A DNA stretch of 64,000 nucleotides. It comes from Micromonospora sp. NBRC 110009 (GTDB lineage: Bacteria > Actinomycetota > Actinomycetes > Mycobacteriales > Micromonosporaceae). Below are positions 25,683 to 34,360 of the stretch, piece after piece. The notes under the pieces were generated by a model. That model did no database searches and was not told the DNA's origin. It saw nothing but the letters and a program-made list of their open reading frames with translations. Made by a program: the position numbers and the translations under genes. Each line of letters opens with the position of its first letter. Position 1 is the first letter of the stretch. The stretch is taken from the NCBI RefSeq assembly GCF_030518795.1, contig NZ_CP130427.1:186001-250000 (forward strand), written 5' to 3'.

Positions 25683-26119
25683 CAGCTATGGACCTCCGGG
25701 GCGCCGAGGGTGAGCAGGAGCGGGCCGGCCGAGCCGTGGGCCAGCTCCCCGAGGCGTACGTCGTCGAGCACGGCGAGGAAGGCGGCCTGAGCCCGGCGGA
25801 GCTGCCCACGGAGCCGGCAGTCACCGGCCAGCGGGCAGAGCGGCTGCTCGCAGGAGACCACCTCGTCGTCCCCCTCGAAGGCCCGGACCACCTGCCCGAC
25901 GGTCAGCTCGCCGGCGTGCTCGGCGAAGGCGACCCCGCCGGAGCGGCCCCGGATGGTGACCAGCACGCCGAGCCGCTGCAACCGTTGCACCACCTTGGCC
26001 ACGTGGCTGCGGGGCAGCGAGAGCTGCGTGGCCAGCTCGTCCACCGTCGTCCGGACCTCGGCGGCGGCGGTGACCATGGCGATCCGCAATGCCATGTCCG
26101 TCGAGCGGTTGAGCTTCAC
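25682..26119 (-). CDS. nsrR: Rrf2-family repressor, NsrR-like
   Basis: 145 residues from GTG at 26119, matching the usual length; upstream in-frame sequence is the divergent promoter region. The N-terminal winged helix includes TVDELATQLSLPRSHVAKVV. Three cysteines at residues 90, 95 and 101 (CEQPLCPLAGDC, spacing 4 and 5) are in the same arrangement as the Fe-S ligands of E. coli NsrR, the nitric-oxide sensor. The divergent neighbour is a flavohaemoglobin gene, the classic NsrR target. I could not pick out a clear NsrR operator in the 164-base intergenic region. Confidence 0.87.
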   Translation of the reverse strand: MKLNRSTDMALRIAMVTAAAEVRTTVDELATQLSLPRSHVAKVVQRLQRLGVLVTIRGRSGGVAFAEHAGELTVGQVVRAFEGDDEVVSCEQPLCPLAGDCRLRGQLRRAQAAFLAVLDDVRLGELAHGSAGPLLLTLGAPEVHS

Positions 26120-26283
26120 AGCATCGACAGTAGCCAGCGGTTGCCAGCTCAGGAAACGGCCGGCAGGCGCGATCGGGAGTGTGATCCGGACAACCGATTG
26201 GCCGGGACCTTCGACCCTAAAGAGGAGTCCGCGATTCCTGTTCAGTGGAGATCGACCCGTTCGATGCCGCAAAAGGAGTAGTC

Positions 26284-27495
26284 GTGCTCTCGGAATCCTC
26301 AGCAGCCGTGGTGGCAGCCACCCTGCCCGCCGTACAGGCGCACGGTGAGGCGATCACCGGCCGGTTCTACCAGCGGATGTTCGACGCCCACCCGGAACTG
26401 CTGGACATCTTCAACCGGAGCAACCAGGCCACCGGGCAGCAGAAGGCGGCGCTCGCCGCCGCCGTGGTCGCGTACGCCGAGCACCTGACCGGCGACGGCA
26501 CGGCCCCGTGGGGCCCGATCCTGGACCGGATCGCGCACAAGCACGCCTCGCTCGGCATCACCGCCACCCAGTACACGATCGTCGGCCGGCACCTGCTCGC
26601 CGCGGTCGGTGAGGTGCTCGGCGACGCCGTCACGCCGGCGGTGGCCGCCGCCTGGGACGAGGTCTACTGGCTGCTGGCCTGCGAGCTGATCGCCCGCGAG
26701 GCCCGCCTCTATACCGGCGCCGGGGTGCCGGAGAACGCCTCGGTGTGGCGGGAGTGGCGGGTGGCGGAGAAGGTCCGCGAGACCGTCGACGTCGTGTCGT
26801 TCACCCTGGTCCCGGCCGACGGCGGCCCGGCGCCGGCCTTCACCCCGGGCCAGTACGTCTCGGTGGCGGTCGACCTGGACGGCGGCCGGGGCCAGCAGAT
26901 CCGGCAGTACAGCCTCTCCGGCCGGCCCGGCGCCACCCACTGGCGGATCACCGTCAAGCGGGTCCGCGGCGCCGCCGGCGCGCCCGACGGGATGGTCTCC
27001 ACCGTCCTGCACGAGCGGGTGGCCGTCGGCGACACGCTCCGGCTCAGCCCGCCGTTCGGCGAGGTGAGCGCGATCGGCGAGGCCGGCCCGGTGCTGCTGG
27101 TCAGCGCCGGCATCGGCCTCACCCCGGCGATGGCGGCGCTGGAGCACCTGGCCGCGACCGATCCCGAGCGCCCGGTGACGCTGGTGCACGCCGACCGGAG
27201 CGGCGCGGCGCACGCCCTCCGCCACGAGCTGCCCGGCCTCCAGGAGCGGCTGCCGAACCTGTCGGTCCGGCTCTGGTACGAGGACGCCGCCGACGGCGAA
27301 TTGGCCGGGCTGAAGGCGGAGGTCGCCGACGGCCTCATCGACCCGGCACGGATCCCGCTCGCCCCCGGGGCGGGGGTGCACCTGTGCGGGCCGGTGCCGT
27401 TCATGGCCCTGGTCCGGGGCGGCCTGCTGCGCCGGGGCGTACCGGCCGAGCGGATCGCGTACGAGGTGTTCGGTCCGGGCATGCTGCGCGGCTGA
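26284..27495 (+). CDS. hmp: Flavohaemoglobin, nitric oxide dioxygenase
   Basis: 403 residues from GTG at 26284 with AAAGGAG upstream; an in-frame ATG at 26245 lacks a site. The N-terminal globin has the B10-region FYQRMF and the proximal haem histidine in RIAHKHASLGI. The reductase part has the FAD motif RQYSLSG near residue 213, an NAD(P) motif SAGIGLTPAMA and the terminal VFGPGM. It oxidises NO to nitrate using NAD(P)H and O2. Its divergence from the nsrR-like gene implies NO-induced expression. A terminator follows. Confidence 0.95.
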   Translation: MLSESSAAVVAATLPAVQAHGEAITGRFYQRMFDAHPELLDIFNRSNQATGQQKAALAAAVVAYAEHLTGDGTAPWGPILDRIAHKHASLGITATQYTIVGRHLLAAVGEVLGDAVTPAVAAAWDEVYWLLACELIAREARLYTGAGVPENASVWREWRVAEKVRETVDVVSFTLVPADGGPAPAFTPGQYVSVAVDLDGGRGQQIRQYSLSGRPGATHWRITVKRVRGAAGAPDGMVSTVLHERVAVGDTLRLSPPFGEVSAIGEAGPVLLVSAGIGLTPAMAALEHLAATDPERPVTLVHADRSGAAHALRHELPGLQERLPNLSVRLWYEDAADGELAGLKAEVADGLIDPARIPLAPGAGVHLCGPVPFMALVRGGLLRRGVPAERIAYEVFGPGMLRG

Positions 27496-27514
27496 GCGAG
27501 CGGCCGCACGCCCT

Positions 27515-27549
27515 CGGGGCCGGTTCGGGCAATGCCCGCACCGGCCCCG
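27515..27549. terminator. Terminator between hmp and the YwiC-like gene
   Basis: Arms CGGGGCCGGT and ACCGGCCCCG (27515-27524 and 27540-27549), a one-base mismatch, and an inner CGGGC-AAT-GCCCG stem-loop. It sits 20 bases after the hmp stop and 58 bases beyond the stop of the convergent gene, so it may act on both. Confidence 0.8.
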
Positions 27550-27606
27550 CGGCGGCCCGTCACCCGTAGTTGTCGACCGCACCTCGGGCGCCTGCCCACC
27601 CGACCG

Positions 27607-28449
27607 TCAGGACCAGTGCTCGACCACCGCGGCGAACACCAGCAACGAGCCGACCAGCTCGATCACCCCGACCCGGACCGCGGTCAGCCGGCGGCCGGGC
27701 AGCAGCGCCGCGCGGAGCAGCAGGAGCGCGAAGACCATCGTGACCGCCGGGCCCCACCAGGCCGCCGCGATCAGCAGCGCCGCCAGGTGGTGGGCGGCCG
27801 AGGCGGCCCGGTAGCCGACCCTCCCCCGCTCCCGGATCATGGTCTTGACGTAGAGCACCGTGCCGACCAGATACGCGCCAACCGCCCCCGCCACCCCGAC
27901 CAGCGCGCCGGGCGACACCCCGGCGACAGTGGCCACCACGAACACCATGAGCACGCTCTGGGCCACCGAGGCGAGGTCGTTGAGCAGGGCACGCTCGCGG
28001 CGCCGCCGGGCGTGGCCGACGTTGACCACGGCGAGCAGGGCGTAGAGCGGGGCGTACCCGAGGATCGCGGGCCGGGCGACCACCACCGGCGCGACCAGCA
28101 ACGCGGCCGTGCCGCCGTAGACCAGCAGTTGCGGGCGCACCCGGGCCGGGCGGCCGGTCTTCACCGCCAGCATGGCGTAGTAGGAGAAGAGGTAGCCGGC
28201 GAGCCAGGCGCCGAGCAGCGGCAGGTGCGACCAGCGTGGACCGGCCACCCAGACGGCCGCGGCGTACGGCAGGAGCAGCATCGCCCAGGCACCGTGCTGC
28301 GGCGGCAGCCAGCGGTGCCGGCGCCCCCGCCCCGGCCGGGCGGCACGGGACGCGGCCCGCGGCACGGGCCGGACGGCGGCTGGCGCCGTATCGGGTGCGG
28401 CGGGAGCGGGCCGGACGGTGTGCGCGCCGGCGCGCGGGGTGGCGCTCAT
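27607..28449 (-). CDS. YwiC-like integral membrane protein
   Basis: 280 residues. A long basic N-terminal tail (about 45 residues) leads to LPPQHGAWAMLLLPY, the hallmark of YwiC-like proteins, then about eight membrane helices. B. subtilis ywiC lies near nitrate-respiration genes, and here too the neighbours are NO/hypoxia genes. Biochemical function is unknown. Its ATG overlaps the cupin gene by four bases, so the two form an operon. Confidence 0.85.
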   Translation of the reverse strand: MSATPRAGAHTVRPAPAAPDTAPAAVRPVPRAASRAARPGRGRRHRWLPPQHGAWAMLLLPYAAAVWVAGPRWSHLPLLGAWLAGYLFSYYAMLAVKTGRPARVRPQLLVYGGTAALLVAPVVVARPAILGYAPLYALLAVVNVGHARRRRERALLNDLASVAQSVLMVFVVATVAGVSPGALVGVAGAVGAYLVGTVLYVKTMIRERGRVGYRAASAAHHLAALLIAAAWWGPAVTMVFALLLLRAALLPGRRLTAVRVGVIELVGSLLVFAAVVEHWS

Positions 28450-28775
28450 CCGCGGGCGACCGTGAGCAGCACCACGGCGTCCTCGTCGGCGTGCAGCGCG
28501 TGCCGGGCATCGGGGATCACCAGCAGGTCCCCCGCCGACCCCGGCCAGGACCGGTCCTGGGCAACCAGCCGGACCCGCCCGCGCAGCACCTGGAGGGTCG
28601 CGTCACCGGGGCTGGCGTGCTCCTCGAGGGCGTGCCCGGCGCCCAGGGCCACCAGGGTCTGCCGCAGTGGACTGCCCGGGCCGCCGTGCACCGTACGGGC
28701 ACTGCGCCCGCTGCCGGTGGCCCGGGCCAGCGTGAGCTGCTCCTCGGCGAGCGTGGAGAGCGAGGACGGGGACAC
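28446..28775 (-). CDS. Small cupin-domain protein
   Basis: 109 residues from GTG at 28775, chosen because GGAGG is six bases upstream; a GTG two codons earlier is too close to that site. A single cupin barrel is suggested by the metal-binding-like HALEEHASPGDATLQVLRG (motif 1) and GDLLVIPDARHALHADEDA (motif 2). No catalytic assignment. First gene of an operon with the YwiC-like gene; a DosR-type box lies about 100 bases upstream. Confidence 0.83.
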   Translation of the reverse strand: MSPSSLSTLAEEQLTLARATGSGRSARTVHGGPGSPLRQTLVALGAGHALEEHASPGDATLQVLRGRVRLVAQDRSWPGSAGDLLVIPDARHALHADEDAVVLLTVARG

Positions 28776-28870
28776 GGCCACCTCCGGGAATCGGTGCGGT
28801 AAAGGCGGTCACGAAAACTGGAGCCGCATGCACCTCTTGCACAGCTTCGTCGCTTCCGCGCTCCGCGACC

Positions 28871-28886
28871 AGGGACTTTGGTCCCT
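28871..28886 (-). promoter_or_regulatory. DosR/DevR-type operator
   Basis: On the minus strand the sequence is AGGGACCAAAGTCCCT, a near-perfect match to the actinobacterial DosR core GGGACTwwAGTCCC. It lies between the cupin gene (start 28775) and the divergent carbamoyltransferase gene (start 28976). DosR activates hypoxia and NO genes, which fits the adjacent cupin/YwiC and hmp genes better than the heptose operon. Direction of action is inferred. Confidence 0.72.
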
Positions 28887-28975
28887 GATCCGAATCTCCA
28901 CACGCGACCTCGACCTCTCCCCGAGAAGTCGATGATCTACAGGTTAGGAAGTGGTCGCCAGGGTAGGGACTGCTC

Positions 28976-30628
28976 ATGCGCGTCCTCGGGATCAACGCAA
29001 TCTTCCACGACCCGGCCGCCGCCCTGGTGGTGGACGGCACGGTGGTGGCCGCCGCCGAAGAGGAGCGGTTCAGCCGCCGCAAGCACGGCAAGCGTCCCGT
29101 CCCCTTCTCCGCCTGGGAGCTGCCCGAACTGTCCGCCGCCTGGTGCCTGGCCAGCGCGGGAATCGACGTCGACAGCCTCGACGCCGTCGCCTACTCCTTC
29201 GACCCCCAGCTGTGCCGGGACGCCGCCGACCTGGGGCTCAGCGACCCGTGGGACTGGCTGCGGGTGGACTACGCGAAGCGGGCCCCGCAGTTCCTCGCCG
29301 CCGCCCTGCCCCGGCTCGACCCGGAGAAGGTCCGATTCGTACCGCACCACGTGGCGCACGCCGCCTCCGCCGGGCTGGCCGCCCCGCCGGCCGGCGACGA
29401 CACCGCCGTGCTGGTGCTCGACGGTCGGGGCGAGGTCGCGAGCCACCTCGCCGGCGTCTACCGCGACGGCCGGTTGTCACCGCTGTACGCGCAGCAGCTC
29501 CCGCACTCGCTCGGCCTGCTCTACGAGGACCTGACCCGGCACCTCGGCTTCCTGCACTCCAGCGACGAGTACAAGGTGATGGCGCTGGCCTCCTACGGCA
29601 CGCCGAAGCACCTCGGCATGCTCCGCGAGCTGGTGCGGGTCACCGACGACGGCGGCTTCCACGTGGAGCGGATCGACTGGGCCAGCATGGCCAAGGCGCG
29701 CACCGCCGACGGCGAGATGACCGACGACCACGCCGACCTCGCCGCCAGCGTGCAGGCGCGGCTGGAGGAGATCATCCTCGACCTGTCCCGCTGGCTCTAC
29801 GACGCCTCCGGCGGGGCCGGCACCCTCGCCATGGCCGGCGGGGTGGCGCTGAACTGCGTGGCCAACGCCCGGATCGCGGCCGAGGGGCCGTACCGGGACG
29901 TCTGGGTGCAGCCGGCGGCCGGCGACGCGGGCACCGCGCTCGGCGCGGCCCTGCACCTGGCCCGCGAGCTGGGCGACCGGTGCGTGCCGATGACCGGCGC
30001 GGACCTGGGTCGGGGCTGGTCGGACGAGGAGCTGGAGGCGGAGCTGCGCCGGGCGGCACTGCCCTACACCCGGCCGGCGTCGATCGCCGCCGAGGCCGCC
30101 CGGGTGCTCGCCGACAACGGCATCGTCGCCTGGCACCAGGGGCGCAGCGAGTACGGCCCGCGGGCGCTGGGCCACCGGTCGCTGCTCGCCCACCCGGGCG
30201 ACCCGGACACCACCCGCAGGATGAACGACGTCAAGGGGCGGGAGCAGTTCCGGCCGATCGCCCCGATGGTCCGCGCGGAACGCTTCGCGGAGATCTTCGA
30301 GGGTGTCTACCCCAGCCCGTACATGCTCTTCGTGCACCGGGTGAAGCCGGAGTGGCAGGACCGGATCCCGGCCGTCACCCACGTCGACGGCACCGCCCGG
30401 GTGCAGACCGTGCACCCCGACACCGCGCCGGCGGTGGCCGAGCTGCTGGCCGAGTTCGAGCGGCTCACCGGCCTGCCGGTCGTGGTGAACACCTCGCTGA
30501 ACACCGCCGGGCGGCCGATGGTGGACACCCCGCGTGAGGCGATGGAGCTGTTCGGCTCCGCGCCGGTGGACCTGCTCGCCCTCGGCCCGTTCGCGGTGCA
30601 CCGCCGCGCGCTGGGCGGTGGCCGGTGA
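28976..30628 (+). CDS. Carbamoyltransferase, NodU/CmcH family
   Basis: 550 residues. The N-terminal YrdC/Kae1-like ASKHA domain shows FHDPAAALVVDG, EERFSRRKHGK, HHVAHAASA (metal-binding histidines) and SSDEYKVMALASYG; the C-terminal domain shows GRSEYGPRALGHRSLLA and NDVKGREQFRPIAP. It transfers carbamoyl from carbamoyl phosphate, through a carbamoyl-adenylate, to a sugar or antibiotic hydroxyl. It is the first gene of a nine-gene heptose operon, so a carbamoylated sugar is likely. An AGGGA site precedes the ATG; the promoter in the preceding 90 bases is not clear. Confidence 0.92.
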   Translation: MRVLGINAIFHDPAAALVVDGTVVAAAEEERFSRRKHGKRPVPFSAWELPELSAAWCLASAGIDVDSLDAVAYSFDPQLCRDAADLGLSDPWDWLRVDYAKRAPQFLAAALPRLDPEKVRFVPHHVAHAASAGLAAPPAGDDTAVLVLDGRGEVASHLAGVYRDGRLSPLYAQQLPHSLGLLYEDLTRHLGFLHSSDEYKVMALASYGTPKHLGMLRELVRVTDDGGFHVERIDWASMAKARTADGEMTDDHADLAASVQARLEEIILDLSRWLYDASGGAGTLAMAGGVALNCVANARIAAEGPYRDVWVQPAAGDAGTALGAALHLARELGDRCVPMTGADLGRGWSDEELEAELRRAALPYTRPASIAAEAARVLADNGIVAWHQGRSEYGPRALGHRSLLAHPGDPDTTRRMNDVKGREQFRPIAPMVRAERFAEIFEGVYPSPYMLFVHRVKPEWQDRIPAVTHVDGTARVQTVHPDTAPAVAELLAEFERLTGLPVVVNTSLNTAGRPMVDTPREAMELFGSAPVDLLALGPFAVHRRALGGGR

Positions 30629-31656
30629 TCAGCCTCGTGGTGCCGACGCTCGGCCGGCCGAGCCTCGCCACGCTGCTGGACGCCCTCGCCGGTCAGCTCG
30701 CCGAGCTGCCCGAGGCCGAGTTGCTGCTGGTCGACGACCGGGACGACGACACCGGGGAGCTGGCGGTGCCGGGGACGCTGGCGGCGTACACGAAGGTGCT
30801 GACCGGGCGGGGCGCGGGCCCGGCGGCGGCCCGCAACCTGGGCTGGCGGGCGGCCCGCGGCGAGTGGGTGGTCTTCCTCGACGACGACGTGCTGCCGGCA
30901 CCGGACTGGGCCCGGCGGCTGCGCGCCGACCTCGCGACGACCGGCCGGGTGGGCGGCGTGCAGGGCCTCGTGACGGTGCCGCTGCCGGCGACGCGCCGCC
31001 CCACCGACTGGGAGCGCGGCACCGCCGGCCTGGCCGACGGAAAGTGGATCACCGCCGACATGGCCTACCGCCGGACGGCCCTGGCCGCCGTCGGCGGCTT
31101 CGACGAGCGCTTCCCCCGCGCCTACCGGGAGGACACCGAGCTGGCCCACCGGGTCCGGCGGGCCGGCTGGCTGCTGGTCCGCGGCCAGCGGCGGGTGACC
31201 CATCCGGTACGCCCGGAGAGCCGCTGGATCAGCCTGCGCACCCAGCGCGGCAACGCCGACGACGCGCTGCTGCGCCGGCTGTACGGCCGCACCTGGCGGA
31301 CCGACCTGGAGCTGCCGCCGGGCCGGCGGCCCCGGCACGTGGCCGTGGTCACGGCCGGCGCGGTCGCGCTGGCCGGCCTGGCGCTGCGTGGCCTGGACCG
31401 GCCCGGTGGTCGGCGGCGCGCCCTCGGCGTGGTGGCCGGCCTGGCCGGGCTGGGCTGGGCGGCCGGCACGGCCGAGTTCGCCCGGGTCCGCGTCGCCCCC
31501 GGCCCGCGCACCGTCGAGGAGGTCACCACCATGCTGGTGACCAGCGCGCTCATCCCGCCGCTCGCGATCGGCCACTGGGTACGTGGCTGGTGGCGCACCC
31601 GGGCGGTGCCCGCCGGGGCGCTGGTCACGGCGGACCGGCCGGGAGCGGGAGGGTGA
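30625..31656 (+). CDS. GT2-family glycosyltransferase with C-terminal membrane segments
   Basis: 343 residues from GTG at 30625, overlapping the previous stop (GTGA). GT-A fold with SLVVPTLGRPSL at the start, the metal-binding VFLDDDVLPAPDW near residue 91 and ERFPRAYREDTELAHRV as the acceptor/catalytic region. Residues about 235-340 contain three hydrophobic segments, so it is probably membrane-bound and acts on a lipid-linked acceptor. Donor sugar unknown. Its stop shares a base with the next start (TGATG). Confidence 0.9.
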   Translation: MISLVVPTLGRPSLATLLDALAGQLAELPEAELLLVDDRDDDTGELAVPGTLAAYTKVLTGRGAGPAAARNLGWRAARGEWVVFLDDDVLPAPDWARRLRADLATTGRVGGVQGLVTVPLPATRRPTDWERGTAGLADGKWITADMAYRRTALAAVGGFDERFPRAYREDTELAHRVRRAGWLLVRGQRRVTHPVRPESRWISLRTQRGNADDALLRRLYGRTWRTDLELPPGRRPRHVAVVTAGAVALAGLALRGLDRPGGRRRALGVVAGLAGLGWAAGTAEFARVRVAPGPRTVEEVTTMLVTSALIPPLAIGHWVRGWWRTRAVPAGALVTADRPGAGG

Positions 31657-33329
31657 TGTTTACTTCCCTTGCCCGGGGCAACTGCTCCGCCATGACGCCA
31701 CCCGGCCCAGCCCTGTACGACGCGGTGCTGCTGGACCGGGACGGCACGCTGATCGAGGACGTGCCCTACAACGGCGACCCGGAGAAGGTCCGGCCGGTGC
31801 CCGGCGCCCGGGAGGCCCTCGACCGGCTGCGCGCCGCCGGGCTGCGTCTCGCCGTGGTGACCAACCAGTCCGGGCTGGCCCGGGGCTGTTTCACCGAGCG
31901 GCAGATGCGGGCGGTGCACGCCCGGGTCGAGGAGCTGCTCGGGCCGTTCGACCACTGGGCGGTCTGCCCGCACGACGACGGCGACCGCTGCGCCTGCCGC
32001 AAGCCCGCGCCGGGCCTGGTGCACGCCGCCGCCCGGGCGCTGGGCACCGTGCCGCGGCGCTGCGTGCTGGTCGGCGACATCGGCCGGGACATGGCCGCCG
32101 CGCTCGCCGCCGGGGCCACCGGGCTGCTCGTGCCCACCCCGGTCACCCGGGGCGAGGAGGTCGCCGAGGCGCCGGCGGTCGCCCGGGACCTGGCCGCCGC
32201 CGTGGACGAGATCCTGCGCCGGACGCGGGCGGTCCGGCCGGTGGTGCCCCGGGCCCGTCGGGCCGGCACGGTCCTCGTGGTGCGCAGCGACTCCGCCGGG
32301 GACGTGCTGGTGACCGGCCCCGGCATCCGGGCCGTGGCGGCCGGGGCGGAACGGGTGGTGCTGCTCTGCGGGCCACGCGGCCGGGCAGCGGCCGAACTGC
32401 TGCCCGGCGTCGACGAGATCATCGAATGGCCGCTGCCCTGGATCGACGGCTCCCCCGCACCGGTCGACCCGGCCGACATGCGCGCGCTCACCGACCGGCT
32501 GGCCGCCGTCGGCGCCGCCGAGGCCGTGATCTTCACGTCGTTCCACCAGTCGCCCCTCCCGCTGGCGCTGCTGCTGCGGATGGCCGGCGTCGCCCGGATC
32601 AGCGCGATCAGCGACGACTACCCGGGCTCGCTGCTGGACGTCCGGCACCGGGTACCCGTCGGGGTGCCGGAGCCGGAACGGGCGGTCTCGCTGGCCGCCG
32701 CGGCCGGGTTCGCGCTGCCGGCGGAGGACGAGCCGGCGCTGCGGCTCCGCGCCGACCTGGGCCGGCCGGGCCCGGCCGGCACCGGCGGCCGCGCCGCGAG
32801 CGGAACCGAAGCGGTGCCGGCCGGGCCCGGGCCCGAGCTGCCCGCGGGCGCCTACGTGGTGGTGCATCCCGGCTCGTCGGCGCCCGCCCGCGCCTGCCCG
32901 GCGCAGCGCTGCGCGGAGATCGTGGCCGCGCTCGCCGCCGACGGGCACCGGGTGGTGGTCACCGGGGGCCCCGGCGAACGGGAGCTGACCGCCCGGGTCG
33001 CCGCCGCCGGCGGCACCGACCTCGGCGGGAGCACCGACCTGGCCGGGCTCGCCCGGATCATCGCCGGCGCCCGCTGCCTGGTCGTCGGCAACACCGGGCC
33101 CGCGCACCTCGCGGCGGCAGTCGGCACGCCGGTGGTCAGCCTCTTCGCCCCGACCGTCCCGTTCGGACAGTGGGGGCCCTACCGGGTACCGACGGTGCGG
33201 CTCGGCGACGCCGGAGCGGCCTGCCGGGACACCCGGGCGGCGGTCTGCCCGGTCGCCGGGCACCCCTGCCTGACCGGCGTCGACCCGGCCCAGGTGGTCG
33301 CGGCCGTACGCCTGCTCACCCCCGGTTGA
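31656..33329 (+). CDS. Fusion: heptose-bisphosphate phosphatase (GmhB-like) + GT9 heptosyltransferase-like
   Basis: 557 residues. Residues about 20-185 form a HAD phosphatase of the GmhB/HisB-N type: LLDRDGTLIEDVPY (nucleophile and general acid Asp), VVTNQSGLARGCF, a zinc site CPHDDGDRCACRKP and VGDIGRDMAAA. Residues about 200-557 form a GT9 (WaaF/WaaC) domain: VRSDSAGDVLVTGPGIRA, VVVHPGSSAPAR, VVVTGGPGERE, VVGNTGPAHLAAAVGTPVV. One chain thus dephosphorylates heptose 1,7-bisphosphate and probably transfers heptose from ADP-heptose. Start at ATG 31656, with GGGAGG upstream. Fusion of these two activities is uncommon. Confidence 0.9.
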   Translation: MFTSLARGNCSAMTPPGPALYDAVLLDRDGTLIEDVPYNGDPEKVRPVPGAREALDRLRAAGLRLAVVTNQSGLARGCFTERQMRAVHARVEELLGPFDHWAVCPHDDGDRCACRKPAPGLVHAAARALGTVPRRCVLVGDIGRDMAAALAAGATGLLVPTPVTRGEEVAEAPAVARDLAAAVDEILRRTRAVRPVVPRARRAGTVLVVRSDSAGDVLVTGPGIRAVAAGAERVVLLCGPRGRAAAELLPGVDEIIEWPLPWIDGSPAPVDPADMRALTDRLAAVGAAEAVIFTSFHQSPLPLALLLRMAGVARISAISDDYPGSLLDVRHRVPVGVPEPERAVSLAAAAGFALPAEDEPALRLRADLGRPGPAGTGGRAASGTEAVPAGPGPELPAGAYVVVHPGSSAPARACPAQRCAEIVAALAADGHRVVVTGGPGERELTARVAAAGGTDLGGSTDLAGLARIIAGARCLVVGNTGPAHLAAAVGTPVVSLFAPTVPFGQWGPYRVPTVRLGDAGAACRDTRAAVCPVAGHPCLTGVDPAQVVAAVRLLTPG

Positions 33330-33376
33330 CCCGCTCCCCGCCCCCGCCCCCGCACCCGTCGCCGACGAGGAGACAC

Positions 33377-34360
33377 ATGAACGTTCTGCTGTGGCACCTG
33401 CACGGCTCCTGGACGACGTCGTTCGTCCACGGGAGACACCGCTACCTGGTGCCGGTCACGCCCGACCGCGGCCCGTACGGGCTGGGTCGGGCCCGGACGT
33501 ACGGCTGGCCGGCGAACGCCGTCGAGGTGACGCCGCAGGAACTGGGTACGGCGGAGGTGGACCTGGTCATCCTGCAACGACCCGAGGAGCTGGAGCTGGC
33601 CGAGCAGTGGCTGGGCCGCCGCCCCGGCCGGGACCTGCCGGCGATCTACGTCGAGCACAACACCCCGAAGGGCGACGTGCCGAACACCCGCCACCCGATG
33701 GCCGACCGGGACGACCTGCTGCTCGCCCACGTCACCCACTTCAACGAGCTGTTCTGGGACAACAGCGGCACCCGCACCGCCGTCGTCGAGCACGGCATCG
33801 TGCCGCCGAAGGTGGAGTGGACCGGCGACCTCGACCGGCTCGCGGTGGTCACCAACGAGCCGGTACGCCGCTGGCGGGTCACCGGCACCGACCTGATGCC
33901 GCGCTTCGCGGCGGTCGCCCCGCTGGACGTCTTCGGCATGGGGGTGGCCGGACTGCCCGAGGCGCTCGCCGCGGCCGGCGCCCCGGGGATCCCGGTGACC
34001 GGCCACGACGACCTGCCGCAGGACCGGATGCACGCCGAGGTGGCCCGGCGGCGGGCGTACCTGCACCTGTGCCGGTGGACCTCGCTCGGGCTGAGCCTGA
34101 TCGAGGCGATGACCGTCGGCATGCCGGTGATCGCGCTGGCCTCCACCGAGGCGGTGGACGCCGTGCCGCCCGACGCCGGGGTGCTCTCCACCCGGGTGGA
34201 CACGCTGGTCGAGGCGGCCCGCTGGCTCGCCGAGGACCGCGACGCGGCGTACCGGCTGGGGGCGCGGGCGCGCGAGGTGACGAAGGAACGGTTCGGGCTC
34301 GACCGGTTCCTCGCGGACTGGGATCGGCTGATGGAGGAGGAGACATGCGCATCGCGATGA
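33377..34360 (+). CDS. GT4-like glycosyltransferase
   Basis: 327 residues, GAGGAG upstream of the ATG. The C-terminal half has the GT-B donor region: LHLCRWTSLGLSLIEAMTVGMPVIALAS, with the E-x7-E-like pattern of family 4. The N-terminal half is atypical (FVHGRHRYLVPVTPDRGPYG) and the acceptor domain is short. Its 3' end overlaps the next gene by 16 bases. Part of the heptose operon; donor and acceptor unknown. Confidence 0.85.
   Translation: MNVLLWHLHGSWTTSFVHGRHRYLVPVTPDRGPYGLGRARTYGWPANAVEVTPQELGTAEVDLVILQRPEELELAEQWLGRRPGRDLPAIYVEHNTPKGDVPNTRHPMADRDDLLLAHVTHFNELFWDNSGTRTAVVEHGIVPPKVEWTGDLDRLAVVTNEPVRRWRVTGTDLMPRFAAVAPLDVFGMGVAGLPEALAAAGAPGIPVTGHDDLPQDRMHAEVARRRAYLHLCRWTSLGLSLIEAMTVGMPVIALASTEAVDAVPPDAGVLSTRVDTLVEAARWLAEDRDAAYRLGARAREVTKERFGLDRFLADWDRLMEEETCASR

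Noticed and set aside
26120..26283. An NsrR operator between nsrR and hmp
   Set aside because: No sequence matching known NsrR half-sites with proper spacing could be seen by eye.
28871..28886. The DosR-type box as the regulator of the heptose operon
   Set aside because: It is equally close, but the minus-strand cupin/YwiC genes and their NO/hypoxia neighbours are the better match; not excluded.
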